Positions 33,949 to 43,340 of a stretch of 49,040 bases of DNA are shown one piece after another; the stretch's first letter is position 1; each line of letters begins with the position of its first letter. This stretch comes from Planctomycetota bacterium (GTDB lineage: Bacteria > Planctomycetota > MHYJ01 > JACQXL01 > JACRIJ01). The translations under genes and the position numbers were made by a program. The notes beneath the pieces are model-generated. The model was not told the origin of the DNA. It ran no database searches and saw only the letters and a program-made list of their open reading frames with translations. The DNA is taken from positions 1 through 49,040 of the forward strand of contig JACRIJ010000012.1 in NCBI GenBank assembly GCA_016220095.1, written 5' to 3'.

Positions 33949-35379
33949 ATGGTTAAGTTAAGAATTAACAACAAAGAGATTATTGCCGAACCCGGCACTT
34001 CAGTAATGAAGGCGGCGCTGGATAACGGCATATTCATTCCGCATTTCTGCTACCACCCGGCATTGTCCATATCGGGCAACTGCAGAATATGCGTGGTAAG
34101 CGTGAAAAACATGCCGAAACCGGTAACCTCCTGCACTACTGCCGTAGCCGAAGGCATGGAAGTTGAAACCGAAAACAAGGATATCGCGGCTATACGCAAA
34201 TCCGTCCTGGAATTTTTCCTTATCAACCACCCCATTGACTGCCCCGTATGCGACCAGGCCGGCGAATGCACCCTGCAGGATTTCACCTACCTCTACGGCA
34301 GTGACCATTCGCGTTTTTCCGAAGAGAAACGCACGTGGCATACAAAAGACGTCGGGCCGCTCGTCAAACTGTGGGCCAACCGCTGTGTACTCTGCGCGAG
34401 ATGCGTAAGATTCCTGAACGAAATCACAAAAACAGGCGAACTCGGCATCATGAACCGCGGGGACAGGAATGTCATAGACACCTTCCCGGGCATGCCGGTT
34501 GACAACCCGCTTTCAGGCAATATCGTTGACATCTGTCCCGTAGGCGCGCTTATCAGCAAGGATTTCCTTTATCAGGCGCGCGTCTGGTTCATGGATTTCA
34601 AACAGAGCGTCTGCCCCATGTGCGCCACAGGCTGTAATATAACCGCCGGCGTTTATCAGGGAAAAATAAAACGGTTCGCGCCAACGAAAAACCTGAAAGT
34701 GAACCAATACTGGATGTGCGATTACGGGAGATTGTCTTATAAGTTCGTGCACAGCGATAACCGCCTGACGGCCTTCCTAACGCGCAGTCAAGCCGGCAGT
34801 GTTACCAAGACAACATTGCAGGAATCAGTAAACATACTGAAAAACAGTCTGTCCGGCGATACCGCCGTACTGGCCTCAGCCTATATGGACAACGAAGGCC
34901 TGACGGCGTTAAAAACCGTAACAGACAAATATGGCATAAAAAATATCGGATGCCTGCTTAAACCGGACGGCAAGGCACAGGCATTCGGCGGCGGCTTCAA
35001 AATAAGCCATGATAATAACCCGAACAGAAAAGGATTTGAAAACGTGTTCGGAAAGGCCGTCCTTGATAACGGGTACCGGCAGGTTATTGACGCCGTTAAA
35101 ACGGGAAAAGCCGGCACGCTATACGTCATCAACGGAATCCTTGACTATGCCCTGCCGCAGGAACTCATTGACGCCGCGGGCAAGGTAAAGTTTCTCGTTG
35201 TACAGGACACGCATTCCAGCGCGCTTACTGAAAAAGCGCACCTCGTACTCCCGTCCTGCACCTATGCGGAAAAGAACGGCGCCTTTACAAACGAACAGGG
35301 GATGGAACAGAAATTTAACAGGCTAATTGACCCGGCCGGCGCCGCCGAACCGGACAATATAATCCTTAATCAATTATAA
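33949..35379 (+). CDS. nuoG: NADH-quinone oxidoreductase subunit G, short form
   Basis: NuoG carries several iron-sulfur clusters of complex I. ATG at 33949 gives 476 residues, shorter than the ~600-900 of many NuoG proteins. Ligands seen: N1b (CYHPALSISGNCRIC and the Cys in VTSCTT, about 33-65), N5 (HPIDCPVCDQAGEC, about 97-110), N4 (CVLCARC and ICPVGAL) and N7 (CPMCATGC with a fourth Cys in YWMCDYG, about 222-260). The molybdopterin-oxidoreductase-like region after ~270 is reduced and ends early, at NIILNQL. Clusters for electron flow are all there, so it should be functional; loss of the C-terminal domain is a known variation but worth noting. Confidence 0.93.
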   Translation: MVKLRINNKEIIAEPGTSVMKAALDNGIFIPHFCYHPALSISGNCRICVVSVKNMPKPVTSCTTAVAEGMEVETENKDIAAIRKSVLEFFLINHPIDCPVCDQAGECTLQDFTYLYGSDHSRFSEEKRTWHTKDVGPLVKLWANRCVLCARCVRFLNEITKTGELGIMNRGDRNVIDTFPGMPVDNPLSGNIVDICPVGALISKDFLYQARVWFMDFKQSVCPMCATGCNITAGVYQGKIKRFAPTKNLKVNQYWMCDYGRLSYKFVHSDNRLTAFLTRSQAGSVTKTTLQESVNILKNSLSGDTAVLASAYMDNEGLTALKTVTDKYGIKNIGCLLKPDGKAQAFGGGFKISHDNNPNRKGFENVFGKAVLDNGYRQVIDAVKTGKAGTLYVINGILDYALPQELIDAAGKVKFLVVQDTHSSALTEKAHLVLPSCTYAEKNGAFTNEQGMEQKFNRLIDPAGAAEPDNIILNQL

Positions 35380-35391
35380 AACTAAGAATTT

Positions 35392-36435
35392 ATGCAGATT
35401 AACTGGCAACTTGTTATTGACATAGCGAAGGCCGTAATCGTATTTTTCGGCATCCTGACGTGCATACCGATTCTGGTTTATGCCGAACGCAAGATTTGCG
35501 CGTACATTCAGGACCGCCGGGGACCCAACAGGGTCGGCCCGTTAGGACTTTTACAGCCGGTCGCTGACGCTATAAAATCCTTCTTCAAAGAGGACTATAC
35601 TCCGTCGCACGTTGACAAGGTGCTCTTTACCCTCGCGCCTGCAATGGCATTCATCGCCCCCGCGCTGGTCTTTGCAGTTATACCGTTCGGGCATCTCATG
35701 GAAATAAAAGGATACAAGATACTGCCCCAGGTATTTGACATGAATATCGGAATACTGTTCGTGCTTATGATAGCGTCACTGGGCGGCTACGGTCTCATAC
35801 TCGGCGGATGGTCGTCAAACAACAAGTATTCGCTGTTGGGCGGCCTGCGCGCGTCGGCCCAGATGCTCAGCTATGAAATAGCAATGGGACTGGCCGTAAT
35901 TTCCATCATCATGACGGCCGGGTCAACAAGAATGGCGGATATAGTCGGCGTGCAAACCCAGGGACTTTGGGGCACATGCATCCCGGCATGGAATATCATA
36001 ACTCAGCCTATCGCGTTTATCGTTTTTCTCTGCACTGCCTTCGCGGAAACAAACCGTCTGCCTTTTGACCTTGCGGAAGGCGATTCCGAACTCATAGGCG
36101 GCTACCATACGGAATACAGCAGTATGAAATTCGCGATGTTCTTCATGGGCGAATACCTCGCGGTATTGACCATGTCGGCTCTTATAGTAACCCTTTTCCT
36201 GGGCGGATGGTATTTCCCGGGAATCACTGAAGTCGGCAATACCTCGCTATTGAACGGCATACTCAGCATTTTCGTATTCGGAACTAAAGTAGGAATGCTG
36301 GTATTCTTCTTTATCTGGACAAGATGGACACTGCCAAGGTTCAGATACGACCAATTGATGAAACTCGGCTGGAAAATACTCCTGCCGCTGGCATTATTCA
36401 ATATTATATTAACCGCAATTTTAGGATTACGTTAA
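35392..36435 (+). CDS. nuoH: NADH-quinone oxidoreductase subunit H
   Basis: NuoH is the eight-helix membrane subunit that joins the peripheral arm and forms the quinone entrance. The 347-residue protein has the conserved loops YAERKICAYIQDRRGPNR (about 29-46) and AFAETNRLPFDLAEGDSE (about 215-232), both with charged residues needed for coupling. Starts 12 bp after nuoG, without Shine-Dalgarno (AATTT before ATG). Confidence 0.97.
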   Translation: MQINWQLVIDIAKAVIVFFGILTCIPILVYAERKICAYIQDRRGPNRVGPLGLLQPVADAIKSFFKEDYTPSHVDKVLFTLAPAMAFIAPALVFAVIPFGHLMEIKGYKILPQVFDMNIGILFVLMIASLGGYGLILGGWSSNNKYSLLGGLRASAQMLSYEIAMGLAVISIIMTAGSTRMADIVGVQTQGLWGTCIPAWNIITQPIAFIVFLCTAFAETNRLPFDLAEGDSELIGGYHTEYSSMKFAMFFMGEYLAVLTMSALIVTLFLGGWYFPGITEVGNTSLLNGILSIFVFGTKVGMLVFFFIWTRWTLPRFRYDQLMKLGWKILLPLALFNIILTAILGLR

Positions 36436-36447
36436 CGTAATAATATT

Positions 36448-36909
36448 ATGCACGACAATGATAACGGCACAGAAAAGAAAAACCTGTTCCACTCAATCTA
36501 CCTGATTGAGATATTCAAGGGCATGATGAATACCCTCAAGCACTTCTGGCTGGTGAAAAAATTCACCGTCCAGTACCCTGAGGAAAAACTAAAAGCCGCC
36601 AAGGGCTATCGCGGCGAGCACCGGCTGAAGAAGGACGACCAGGGCAGGCCTAAATGCGTAGCCTGCTTCATGTGCGCCACCGCGTGCCCTGCCGAATGCA
36701 TCCATATCAAGGCCGGCGAGGCGCCCTGGCCCGACAGGGATAAATATCCGGAGGAATTTGAGATAGACCTTTTGAGATGCATATATTGCGGTTACTGCGA
36801 ACTCGCCTGCCCCTGCGACGCCATTGAACTGACCGAAACATTCAATATCGTCTCAACAACCCGCGGCGAAAAATTATACAATAAAGAAAGACTTCTTAAC
36901 GGGAAATAG
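36448..36909 (+). CDS. nuoI: NADH-quinone oxidoreductase subunit I
   Basis: NuoI carries clusters N6a and N6b on the way to N2. The 153-residue ferredoxin-like protein has two four-Cys motifs, CVACFMCATACP (about 71-82) and CIYCGYCELACP (about 111-122), with the order of ligands expected. An N-terminal amphipathic segment (about 10-40) rests on the membrane. It follows nuoH after 12 bp and precedes nuoJ by 3 bp. Confidence 0.97.
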   Translation: MHDNDNGTEKKNLFHSIYLIEIFKGMMNTLKHFWLVKKFTVQYPEEKLKAAKGYRGEHRLKKDDQGRPKCVACFMCATACPAECIHIKAGEAPWPDRDKYPEEFEIDLLRCIYCGYCELACPCDAIELTETFNIVSTTRGEKLYNKERLLNGK

Positions 36910-36912
36910 GAA

Positions 36913-37437
36913 ATGACTGACACAATTTTCATGGTTTTTGCCGTAATGTCAATAGCTTCCGCCATTGCCGTAGTGACATGGCGCAATCCGGTGCATTGCG
37001 TGCTCGCGCTGATAGCGTCTTTCGCGGGCGTTGCAGGGCTTTTTTACCTGCTCTCGGCTCCTTTTATAGCCGTAATGCAGATCATTATCTATGCCGGCGC
37101 CATAATCGTATTATTCCTGTTTGTAATCATGCTTCTTAACCTGAAGAAGAATGAAATGGGCGGCGATGCCCCCGTACAGGACAGGCTGTTCACTGTTTTC
37201 CTTTGCGTAATAACCGTCATCATACTAAGCATCCCGGTAGTAGCGACCTTTACGGGCACGTTCTATGACCAATACAAAAAAACCTTCCCCAAACCGGACG
37301 CAAACCTCGGTATAACTGAAACTATCGGACAAGAGATATTTTCCGCCCACGCGCTGGCGTTTGAATTGATTTCCATACTCATCATCGCGGCGCTTATCGG
37401 AGCTATCTACCTGGCCAAAAAAAGGCAGAGAGGATAA
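36913..37437 (+). CDS. nuoJ: NADH-quinone oxidoreductase subunit J
   Basis: NuoJ is a five-helix membrane subunit; its helix 3 changes shape in the coupling cycle. The 174-residue protein shows the conserved helix-3 segment FIAVMQIIIYAGAIIVLFLF (about 52-71) with the pi-bulge glycine. AGGA lies three bases before ATG. The start is 3 bp after the nuoI stop, and nuoK follows in another 3 bp, a tight coupled group. Confidence 0.95.
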   Translation: MTDTIFMVFAVMSIASAIAVVTWRNPVHCVLALIASFAGVAGLFYLLSAPFIAVMQIIIYAGAIIVLFLFVIMLLNLKKNEMGGDAPVQDRLFTVFLCVITVIILSIPVVATFTGTFYDQYKKTFPKPDANLGITETIGQEIFSAHALAFELISILIIAALIGAIYLAKKRQRG

Positions 37438-37440
37438 AAG

Positions 37441-37743
37441 ATGTTTAACCCGACAAATTGCCTTATTCTTAGCATATTGCTTTTCGCCATCGGCGCGTAC
37501 GGCGTTATTGCCAAACGCAATATCCTGATAATGCTCATGTCAGTGGAAATAATGCTGAATGCCGCCAATCTGGCATTTCTGACATTCGCGCGGTTATATA
37601 ACGATCCCACGGCCCATGTTTTTGTGCTGATGAATATGGCCGTTGCCGCCGCGGAAGTTGCAGTAGGACTGGCATTGCTGATTTGCGTTTTCAGGCACAA
37701 GAAATCCGTGGATTCGACAAAACTTAACCTGTTGAAATGGTAA
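37441..37743 (+). CDS. nuoK: NADH-quinone oxidoreductase subunit K
   Basis: NuoK is a three-helix proton-path subunit. The 100-residue protein has the two membrane glutamates of the family: Glu in MSVEIMLNAANLAFLTF (about 36) and Glu in AAAEVAVGLALL (about 72). GGAT precedes the ATG by a few bases. Confidence 0.96.
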   Translation: MFNPTNCLILSILLFAIGAYGVIAKRNILIMLMSVEIMLNAANLAFLTFARLYNDPTAHVFVLMNMAVAAAEVAVGLALLICVFRHKKSVDSTKLNLLKW

Positions 37744-37792
37744 AAGACTATTTGAAGATTCAAAGATTTAAAGATTAGAAGATTGAAAGAAT
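37744..37792. repeat. Text-like 'AAGATT' spacer between nuoK and nuoL
   Basis: The 49-bp gap consists of variants of the word AAGATT (TTGAAGATTCAAAGATTTAA, AGATTAGAAGATTGAAAG) and reaches the ATG of nuoL. It belongs to the same class as 33877-33945. Confidence 0.65.
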
Positions 37793-39769
37793 ATGGAACT
37801 TAAAGAATTAGTAACGCGTTTTATCTGGCTCATACCTGCTGCGCCGCTGGCCGGCTTCATAATCAACGGCCTTTGGGGCAGGAGGTTTTCCAAAAACTTC
37901 GTGACCCTTATCGGCTGTCTGGGGCCGTTCATTGCTCTCCTCGTTTCCATCGCTGGTTTCCGCGCCTTGAGCATGATAGCGCCTGCTGAACGGGCTGACG
38001 GCATCGTTTATACGCTTTATAACTGGATAAGCGCCGGCAGTCTGCATGTTGACATCCAATTCATAATTGACCCGTTATCGTCAATAATGCTTCTCGTAGT
38101 CACCGGCGTGGGATTCCTTATACACCTCTATTCCATCGGATACATGGGCCACGACAAGGGTTACTCGCGCTATTTCGCATTCCTGAACCTCTTCATGTTC
38201 GCCATGCTGATATTGGTGCTGGCGAATAATCTATTGATGATGTTCATAGGATGGGAAGGCGTGGGATTATGCTCGTACCTCCTTATAGGATTCTGGTTTG
38301 AAGACAATGAAAAAGCAAGCGCGGGCAAAAAAGCATTCATCGTAAACAGGATTGGCGATTTCGGTTTCATCCTGGCAATATTCCTGATTTTTACATCCTG
38401 CGGAACTCTTACTTTCTCCGGAATTTCCGAGCAGGCTAAGACACTCGCCCCCGGAGTTTTAACCGCGATAGCCATACTTCTTTTTGTAGGCGCCACGGGC
38501 AAGTCAGCGCAGATTCCTCTTTACGTATGGTTGCCTGACGCCATGGCCGGCCCGACGCCCGTAAGCGCGTTGATCCACGCCGCGACAATGGTAACTGCCG
38601 GCGTTTATATGGTAGGCCGCATGAGCGCGATTTACGTAAACTCGCCCGAAGCCCTTATAATAGTATCAATTATCGGAGGCCTTACCGCGCTTTACGCCGC
38701 TACTATCGGCCTTGTGCAGAACGACATTAAAAAAGTACTGGCGTATTCAACCATCAGCCAGTTAGGATATATGTTCCTCGGGATGGGTGTAATGGCATTT
38801 TCCGCCGGTATTTTCCACCTGGTCACGCACGCGTTCTTCAAGGCACTGCTCTTCCTCTGCGCCGGCTCCGTAATACACGCGATGTCCGGCGAACAGGACA
38901 TGCGTAAAATGGGCGGCCTGTGGAGAAAAATCCCCGTAACATTCGCCTGTTTCGTAATAGGCGCCATAGCCATAGCGGGCGTGCCGCCTTTCGCGGGTTT
39001 TTTCAGCAAGGATGAAATCCTGTGGAAGACCCTTGAAAGGTATGAAACAACGCATGCCGGGCTTTACGCAGTATTGTGGGTAATCGGACTGCTTTCCGCG
39101 TTGATGACGGCATTTTACATGTTCCGCCTCATAGCGATGACATTTTTCGGCGCGCCGCGCGCGAACGAAGAAATCATGCATCACGTGCACGAATCCCCGT
39201 TCAGCATGACATCCGTGCTTGTAACCCTGGCTATTCTTTCGCTTATCGGCGGCTTTATCGGCGTGCCACACCTCCTCGGAGGGCATAACTGGATTGAAGG
39301 GTACCTGGAACCCGTATGGGCGCATCCGGAATCGGCTGGCGCAGTAACAACGGAAGCCGCTAATCATTCAATGGAAATAATAAATATTATAGTATCGGTT
39401 TTAGCAGGCCTCGCGGGAATACTCGGAGCCCTGCTCATTTACACGAAATTCACCGCCCTGCCCGCAAAACTTACTGAATCCAACTCAGGTAAATTCGTAC
39501 ACAGAATAGTATATAACAAATACTACATTGACGAAATTTATAACGCGCTTGTAATACAGCCTATAAAATATTTATCGGCGCTCTTATGGCTGATATTTGA
39601 CATGGCCATAATTGACGGCGGATTGGTTGATTTGTCGGCAACGCTTATAGCGGTTTTCAGCCAGCTTTCAAGGCGCATCCAAAACGGAATTGTGAATAAC
39701 TACGCGATGCTTATATTTATAGGCGCGATATTGATGCTCTGCTTTTTCGTCGCCCAAATGGCCGCGTAA
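37793..39769 (+). CDS. nuoL: NADH-quinone oxidoreductase subunit L
   Basis: NuoL is the distal antiporter-like subunit with the long lateral helix that braces the membrane arm. The 658-residue protein has the key Glu in FIGWEGVGLCSYLLIG (about 144-159), Lys in GATGKSAQIPLYVWLPDA (about 228-245), the His-containing GPTPVSALIHAATMVTAG (about 248-265) and NDIKKVLAYSTISQLGYM (about 308-325). C-terminal helices and anchor (about 560-650) are complete. 49 bp of repetitive spacer precede it. Confidence 0.97.
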   Translation: MELKELVTRFIWLIPAAPLAGFIINGLWGRRFSKNFVTLIGCLGPFIALLVSIAGFRALSMIAPAERADGIVYTLYNWISAGSLHVDIQFIIDPLSSIMLLVVTGVGFLIHLYSIGYMGHDKGYSRYFAFLNLFMFAMLILVLANNLLMMFIGWEGVGLCSYLLIGFWFEDNEKASAGKKAFIVNRIGDFGFILAIFLIFTSCGTLTFSGISEQAKTLAPGVLTAIAILLFVGATGKSAQIPLYVWLPDAMAGPTPVSALIHAATMVTAGVYMVGRMSAIYVNSPEALIIVSIIGGLTALYAATIGLVQNDIKKVLAYSTISQLGYMFLGMGVMAFSAGIFHLVTHAFFKALLFLCAGSVIHAMSGEQDMRKMGGLWRKIPVTFACFVIGAIAIAGVPPFAGFFSKDEILWKTLERYETTHAGLYAVLWVIGLLSALMTAFYMFRLIAMTFFGAPRANEEIMHHVHESPFSMTSVLVTLAILSLIGGFIGVPHLLGGHNWIEGYLEPVWAHPESAGAVTTEAANHSMEIINIIVSVLAGLAGILGALLIYTKFTALPAKLTESNSGKFVHRIVYNKYYIDEIYNALVIQPIKYLSALLWLIFDMAIIDGGLVDLSATLIAVFSQLSRRIQNGIVNNYAMLIFIGAILMLCFFVAQMAA

Positions 39770-39893
39770 AACAGAACAGACAAAACCATATTTGAAATTT
39801 AAGATGTAAAATCTTAATTCTTAAATCTAAAGAACTCCGTAACTCTTAAACCCCGTAACCTCTAAACTCCTTAACTCGCAAACAGGTAATGAT
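39770..39893. repeat. Composite text-like spacer between nuoL and nuoM
   Basis: First a GATTT/AAATCTT block (ATTTGAAATTTAAGATG, AAATCTTAATTCTTAAATC), then a block of CTCCGTAACTC, AAACCCCGTAACC, TCTAAACTCC, TTAACTCGC words. The second block resembles 30806-30843 before nuoD. AGGTAATGAT leads into the nuoM ATG. Confidence 0.65.
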
Positions 39894-41384
39894 ATGAATT
39901 TAGGCATTTTGACATGGCTCATACTACTGCCGGTCGCGGCTTCTTTCGCGCTTTTGTTTTTCAAGCGCGACCGCACGACAGAGATAAAAGTCTTTGCTTT
40001 TATCGTAACACTGCTGATATTCCTGCTGTCGCTTGAATTGTTTGTAAATTTCTCCGCGGCTAAATCCGGGATGCAATTTGAACAGATACACGCCTGGATA
40101 CCGCAATTCGGCATCAACTACCATGTCGGCGTTGACGGCATAAGCCTTTTCCTTGTCCTGCTCACCACGCTTCTCGGGCCGATATGCGTACTATGTTCAT
40201 GGAAGCAGATTGAAAAACGAATAAAGGAATTCTTCATTGCCCTGCTCCTGCTTGAGGCCGGAGTCATCGGGGTATTCGTATCGCTTGACCTGATCATGTT
40301 TTACATCTTCTGGGAAGCGATGTTGATACCGATGTATCTTTTAATTGGCATATGGGGCGGAGAGAGCCGGATTTACGCGGCAGTTAAATTCTTTATATAT
40401 ACGATGGTCGGCAGTCTTTTGATGTTCGTCGCCATCCTGTATCTTTACTCAAGAACGGGCACGTTTGACGTACAGGGGATGCAATGGAAATTGCATCTGC
40501 CTTTTGCCGTACAATGCTGGCTGTTCCTCGCGTTCGGGCTGTCGTTCGCGATTAAAGTGCCTTTATTCCCGTTCCACACGTGGCTCCCATGGGCGCACAC
40601 CGAAGCGCCTACGGCCGGCAGTGTAATCCTCGCGGGCGTACTCCTGAAAATGGGCGTGTACGGATTCCTGCGTTTCGCGATACCTTTCTTCCCGCAGGCC
40701 GCGCAATATTTCACGCCGGCTATCGCGGTGCTGGCAATCATCGGCATAATATACGGCGCGCTTATGAGCCTGGCGCAGGATGACCTGAAAAAACTGATCG
40801 CGTATTCCAGCGTAAGCCATCTGGGATACGTAATGCTCGGCATCTTCGCGTTTAACGTGCGCGGAATGGAAGGCGGCATTTACCAGATGTTGAACCACGG
40901 CGTAAGCACCGGCGCGCTGTTCCTTCTCGTAGGCTTCATATATGAACGTCGCCATACGAGAGAAATCTCGGAATACGGCGGAATCGCAAAAGTAATTCCG
41001 GTTTACGCGGTAATATTCATGATAGTCACGTTATCATCCATCGGCCTGCCTGGCACGAACGGTTTTATCGGCGAATTCCTGATTCTCCTTGGCGCTTTTG
41101 AGGCAAGAAACATATACGGCATACTGGCCGCTTCAGGCGTGGTGCTCGGCGCGGCGTATATGCTATGGCTGTACCAGAGGATATTTTTCGGAAAAATAAC
41201 AAACCCGAAAAACGAACACCTTGAAGACGTCAACAAACGCGAGATGGCATATCTACTGCCGCTATTGATATTGATATTCGTAATGGGACTTATGCCAAAT
41301 ATATTCCTGTCAAGGACTGCGAAAAGCGTAAACGATTTCCTCAAAAACCAGGCGGCTTATTTCCAAGGCATAAATAAACCCTAA
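39894..41384 (+). CDS. nuoM: NADH-quinone oxidoreductase subunit M
   Basis: NuoM is one of the three antiporter-like proton pumps. The 496-residue protein has the conserved Glu in FYIFWEAMLIPMYLLIG (about 138-154), Lys in FAIKVPLFPFHTWLPWAH (about 216-233), TAGSVILAGVLLKMGVYG and DDLKKLIAYSSVSHLGYV (about 297-314). Ends NDFLKNQAAYFQGINKP. AGGT precedes ATG. Confidence 0.97.
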   Translation: MNLGILTWLILLPVAASFALLFFKRDRTTEIKVFAFIVTLLIFLLSLELFVNFSAAKSGMQFEQIHAWIPQFGINYHVGVDGISLFLVLLTTLLGPICVLCSWKQIEKRIKEFFIALLLLEAGVIGVFVSLDLIMFYIFWEAMLIPMYLLIGIWGGESRIYAAVKFFIYTMVGSLLMFVAILYLYSRTGTFDVQGMQWKLHLPFAVQCWLFLAFGLSFAIKVPLFPFHTWLPWAHTEAPTAGSVILAGVLLKMGVYGFLRFAIPFFPQAAQYFTPAIAVLAIIGIIYGALMSLAQDDLKKLIAYSSVSHLGYVMLGIFAFNVRGMEGGIYQMLNHGVSTGALFLLVGFIYERRHTREISEYGGIAKVIPVYAVIFMIVTLSSIGLPGTNGFIGEFLILLGAFEARNIYGILAASGVVLGAAYMLWLYQRIFFGKITNPKNEHLEDVNKREMAYLLPLLILIFVMGLMPNIFLSRTAKSVNDFLKNQAAYFQGINKP

Positions 41385-41523
41385 AACAACATAGACACGA
41401 AGTCGCGAAAAACGAACGATTACTGCGAGCCGCGGCGATACTGCGCTTCCTACGAGCGAAGCGATACTGCTTTATTGTGTCGTTTTATGTCCTTAATGAT
41501 AAATTTATTATTGGAGATTAAAC
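41385..41523. repeat. Text-like spacer between nuoM and nuoN
   Basis: Contains ATAGACACGAAGTCGCG and then near-repeats of GCGATACTGC (GGCGATACTGCGCTTCC, GCGAAGCGATACTGC). The GCGATACTGC words recur at 43255-43335. A GGAG site near 41513 belongs to nuoN. Confidence 0.6.
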
Positions 41524-43068
41524 GTGAACGGTTTTGATTTTGCAAGTATAATGGCTATTTCGCCGGAAATAGCATTGCTTCTTACGGCAATAGCCGTAAT
41601 AACAGCCGACATCTGCATAGGCAAAGCCGGACGCAAATGCTGTACTGCCGGCGCCGCGTGCAAGCCCGAAGAAACGGCTTCATCAACGGAAATAAGCAGT
41701 ATAGTAATGCCGTTTATCTGCATGACGGGAATCGCCATATCGTGGTATTTTATGTACAACCTCTGGAACCTCCACGCCGTAAACGGGGCAAAATATTTTT
41801 CAAATGCCATAGTCGTTGACAAATTCGGACTCATTGCCGGTTTTGTTGTCACTGTTGCGGCGTTCTTAACGGCGCTTTCTTCAACCGGTTACGCGAAAAG
41901 GATGAAGATAGACTTCGGGGAATATTACGGGCTTATCATGCTTGCCTCGGCAGGAATGATGTTCCTGATAAAAGGCAATAATCTGATAATGCTGTTCCTG
42001 GGCATAGAGTTGACCTCCCTCTCGGTTTACGCCCTTACAGCAATAAGCAAGCACCGCGAAGAATCCACTGAAGCGGCGATGAAATATTTCATACTCGGCG
42101 CCTTCAGCAGTGCCATATTGCTTTTTGGAATGGCATTCATGTACGGCGCTACGGGCTCTATAGAATTCGGCCAGATGAATGCCGTGCCGACAAATAGATT
42201 CTTGTATTTCATAGGCATTGGAATGATGCTGTTGGGGCTGGCATTTAAGATTGGCGCGGTGCCGTTCCACATGTGGGCCCCTGACGCTTACCAGGCCGCG
42301 CCTTCCGCAATTTCATCCTTTATGGCAGTCGGAGTAAAAACCGCGTCATTTGCCGCATTACTGCGTCTTTTATTCACAAGCCTTATCCACACTTCGCACA
42401 TGTGGTACCAGGTGCCGTGGATGCTTGCAGTGCTTACAGTCCTGCTCGGCAATCTTACCGCAATTTCGCAGACAAATATTAAGCGAATGCTTGCGTATTC
42501 AAGCATTGCCCATACCGGCTATATTCTGATAGGCGTAACGGCCTGCATGGGCGTCGGTTATTCCACCGGCCTGACCGCTCCCATGAGCAGTATCCTGTTC
42601 TATCTGGCCGTTTATGCCCTTATGAACATAGGCGCGTTCGCAATAACAATGCACCTGGGCAGGGAAGACAAGGACTTTGATGAAATCAGCGGCTACGCGG
42701 GCCTTGCGCACAAAAAACCCCTGCTCGCGCTCGCTATGGCCATATTCATGTTTTCACTCGCGGGAATACCGCCGATGGGCGGATTCATGGCTAAATTTTA
42801 TATCTTCCGCAGTGCAATTCAAAACGGATACATCTGGCTCGCGATAATAGGCATCATCGGCAGTATCATTTCAGTATATTACTATCTGAGAATTGTGGTT
42901 TTAATGTATATGAAACCTGCGCAGACTGAAGAACAGTTTGAGTCTGACCAGTCGCAATGGGGATTGCATTTTACGTTGTTCGCAACCGCGGCAGGACTGC
43001 TCATTCTCGGACTCCTTCCGGGTGATTTCGTCCAATACGCAATCGTCGCGGTAAAAGAACTGCTCTAA
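41524..43068 (+). CDS. nuoN: NADH-quinone oxidoreductase subunit N
   Basis: NuoN is the third antiporter-like subunit, next to NuoK. The 514-residue protein starts at GTG with GGAG seven bases upstream. Landmarks: LFLGIELTSLSVYALTAI (about 157-174, with Glu), LAFKIGAVPFHMWAPDAY (about 240-257, with Lys) and NIKRMLAYSSIAHTGYIL (about 318-335). A small Cys-rich insertion (KCCTAGAACKPEE, about 38-50) in a loop near the N-terminus is unusual. Last nuo gene; no clear terminator was found after it. Confidence 0.96.
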   Translation: MNGFDFASIMAISPEIALLLTAIAVITADICIGKAGRKCCTAGAACKPEETASSTEISSIVMPFICMTGIAISWYFMYNLWNLHAVNGAKYFSNAIVVDKFGLIAGFVVTVAAFLTALSSTGYAKRMKIDFGEYYGLIMLASAGMMFLIKGNNLIMLFLGIELTSLSVYALTAISKHREESTEAAMKYFILGAFSSAILLFGMAFMYGATGSIEFGQMNAVPTNRFLYFIGIGMMLLGLAFKIGAVPFHMWAPDAYQAAPSAISSFMAVGVKTASFAALLRLLFTSLIHTSHMWYQVPWMLAVLTVLLGNLTAISQTNIKRMLAYSSIAHTGYILIGVTACMGVGYSTGLTAPMSSILFYLAVYALMNIGAFAITMHLGREDKDFDEISGYAGLAHKKPLLALAMAIFMFSLAGIPPMGGFMAKFYIFRSAIQNGYIWLAIIGIIGSIISVYYYLRIVVLMYMKPAQTEEQFESDQSQWGLHFTLFATAAGLLILGLLPGDFVQYAIVAVKELL

Positions 43069-43340
43069 GAGTCTATGAATCTGGAGTCTTTCTGATTTAA
43101 TGATCTTTTGACTGGATGACTTGATGATTTGCCCTTCGGACCGCCTCAGGGTAAACGATTACGTGTCTTTCGCCAATCACTAAATCACCAACTCCTCCAG
43201 TCATTAAATGCCAATGTCCTTCCTTCTTCGTTTTTCCTCCTTCGCATCAATCCTGTAAACGTAGCGATACTACGAGCACAGCGATCCTGCGAACCATAGT
43301 GATACAGCGAGTCGCAATGATACTGCGTTTACGCATTCTT
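43069..43340. repeat. Text-like spacer after nuoN (includes copy 2 of the 8533 repeat)
   Basis: At 43093-43141 the TGACTGGATGACTT repeat of 8533-8580 recurs. Further on, at 43255-43335, words of the type AGCGATACTACGAGCACAGC, GCGATCCTGCGAACC and GATACTGCG repeat with changes. The words run to within 10 bp of the FabK-like start. Confidence 0.7.
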
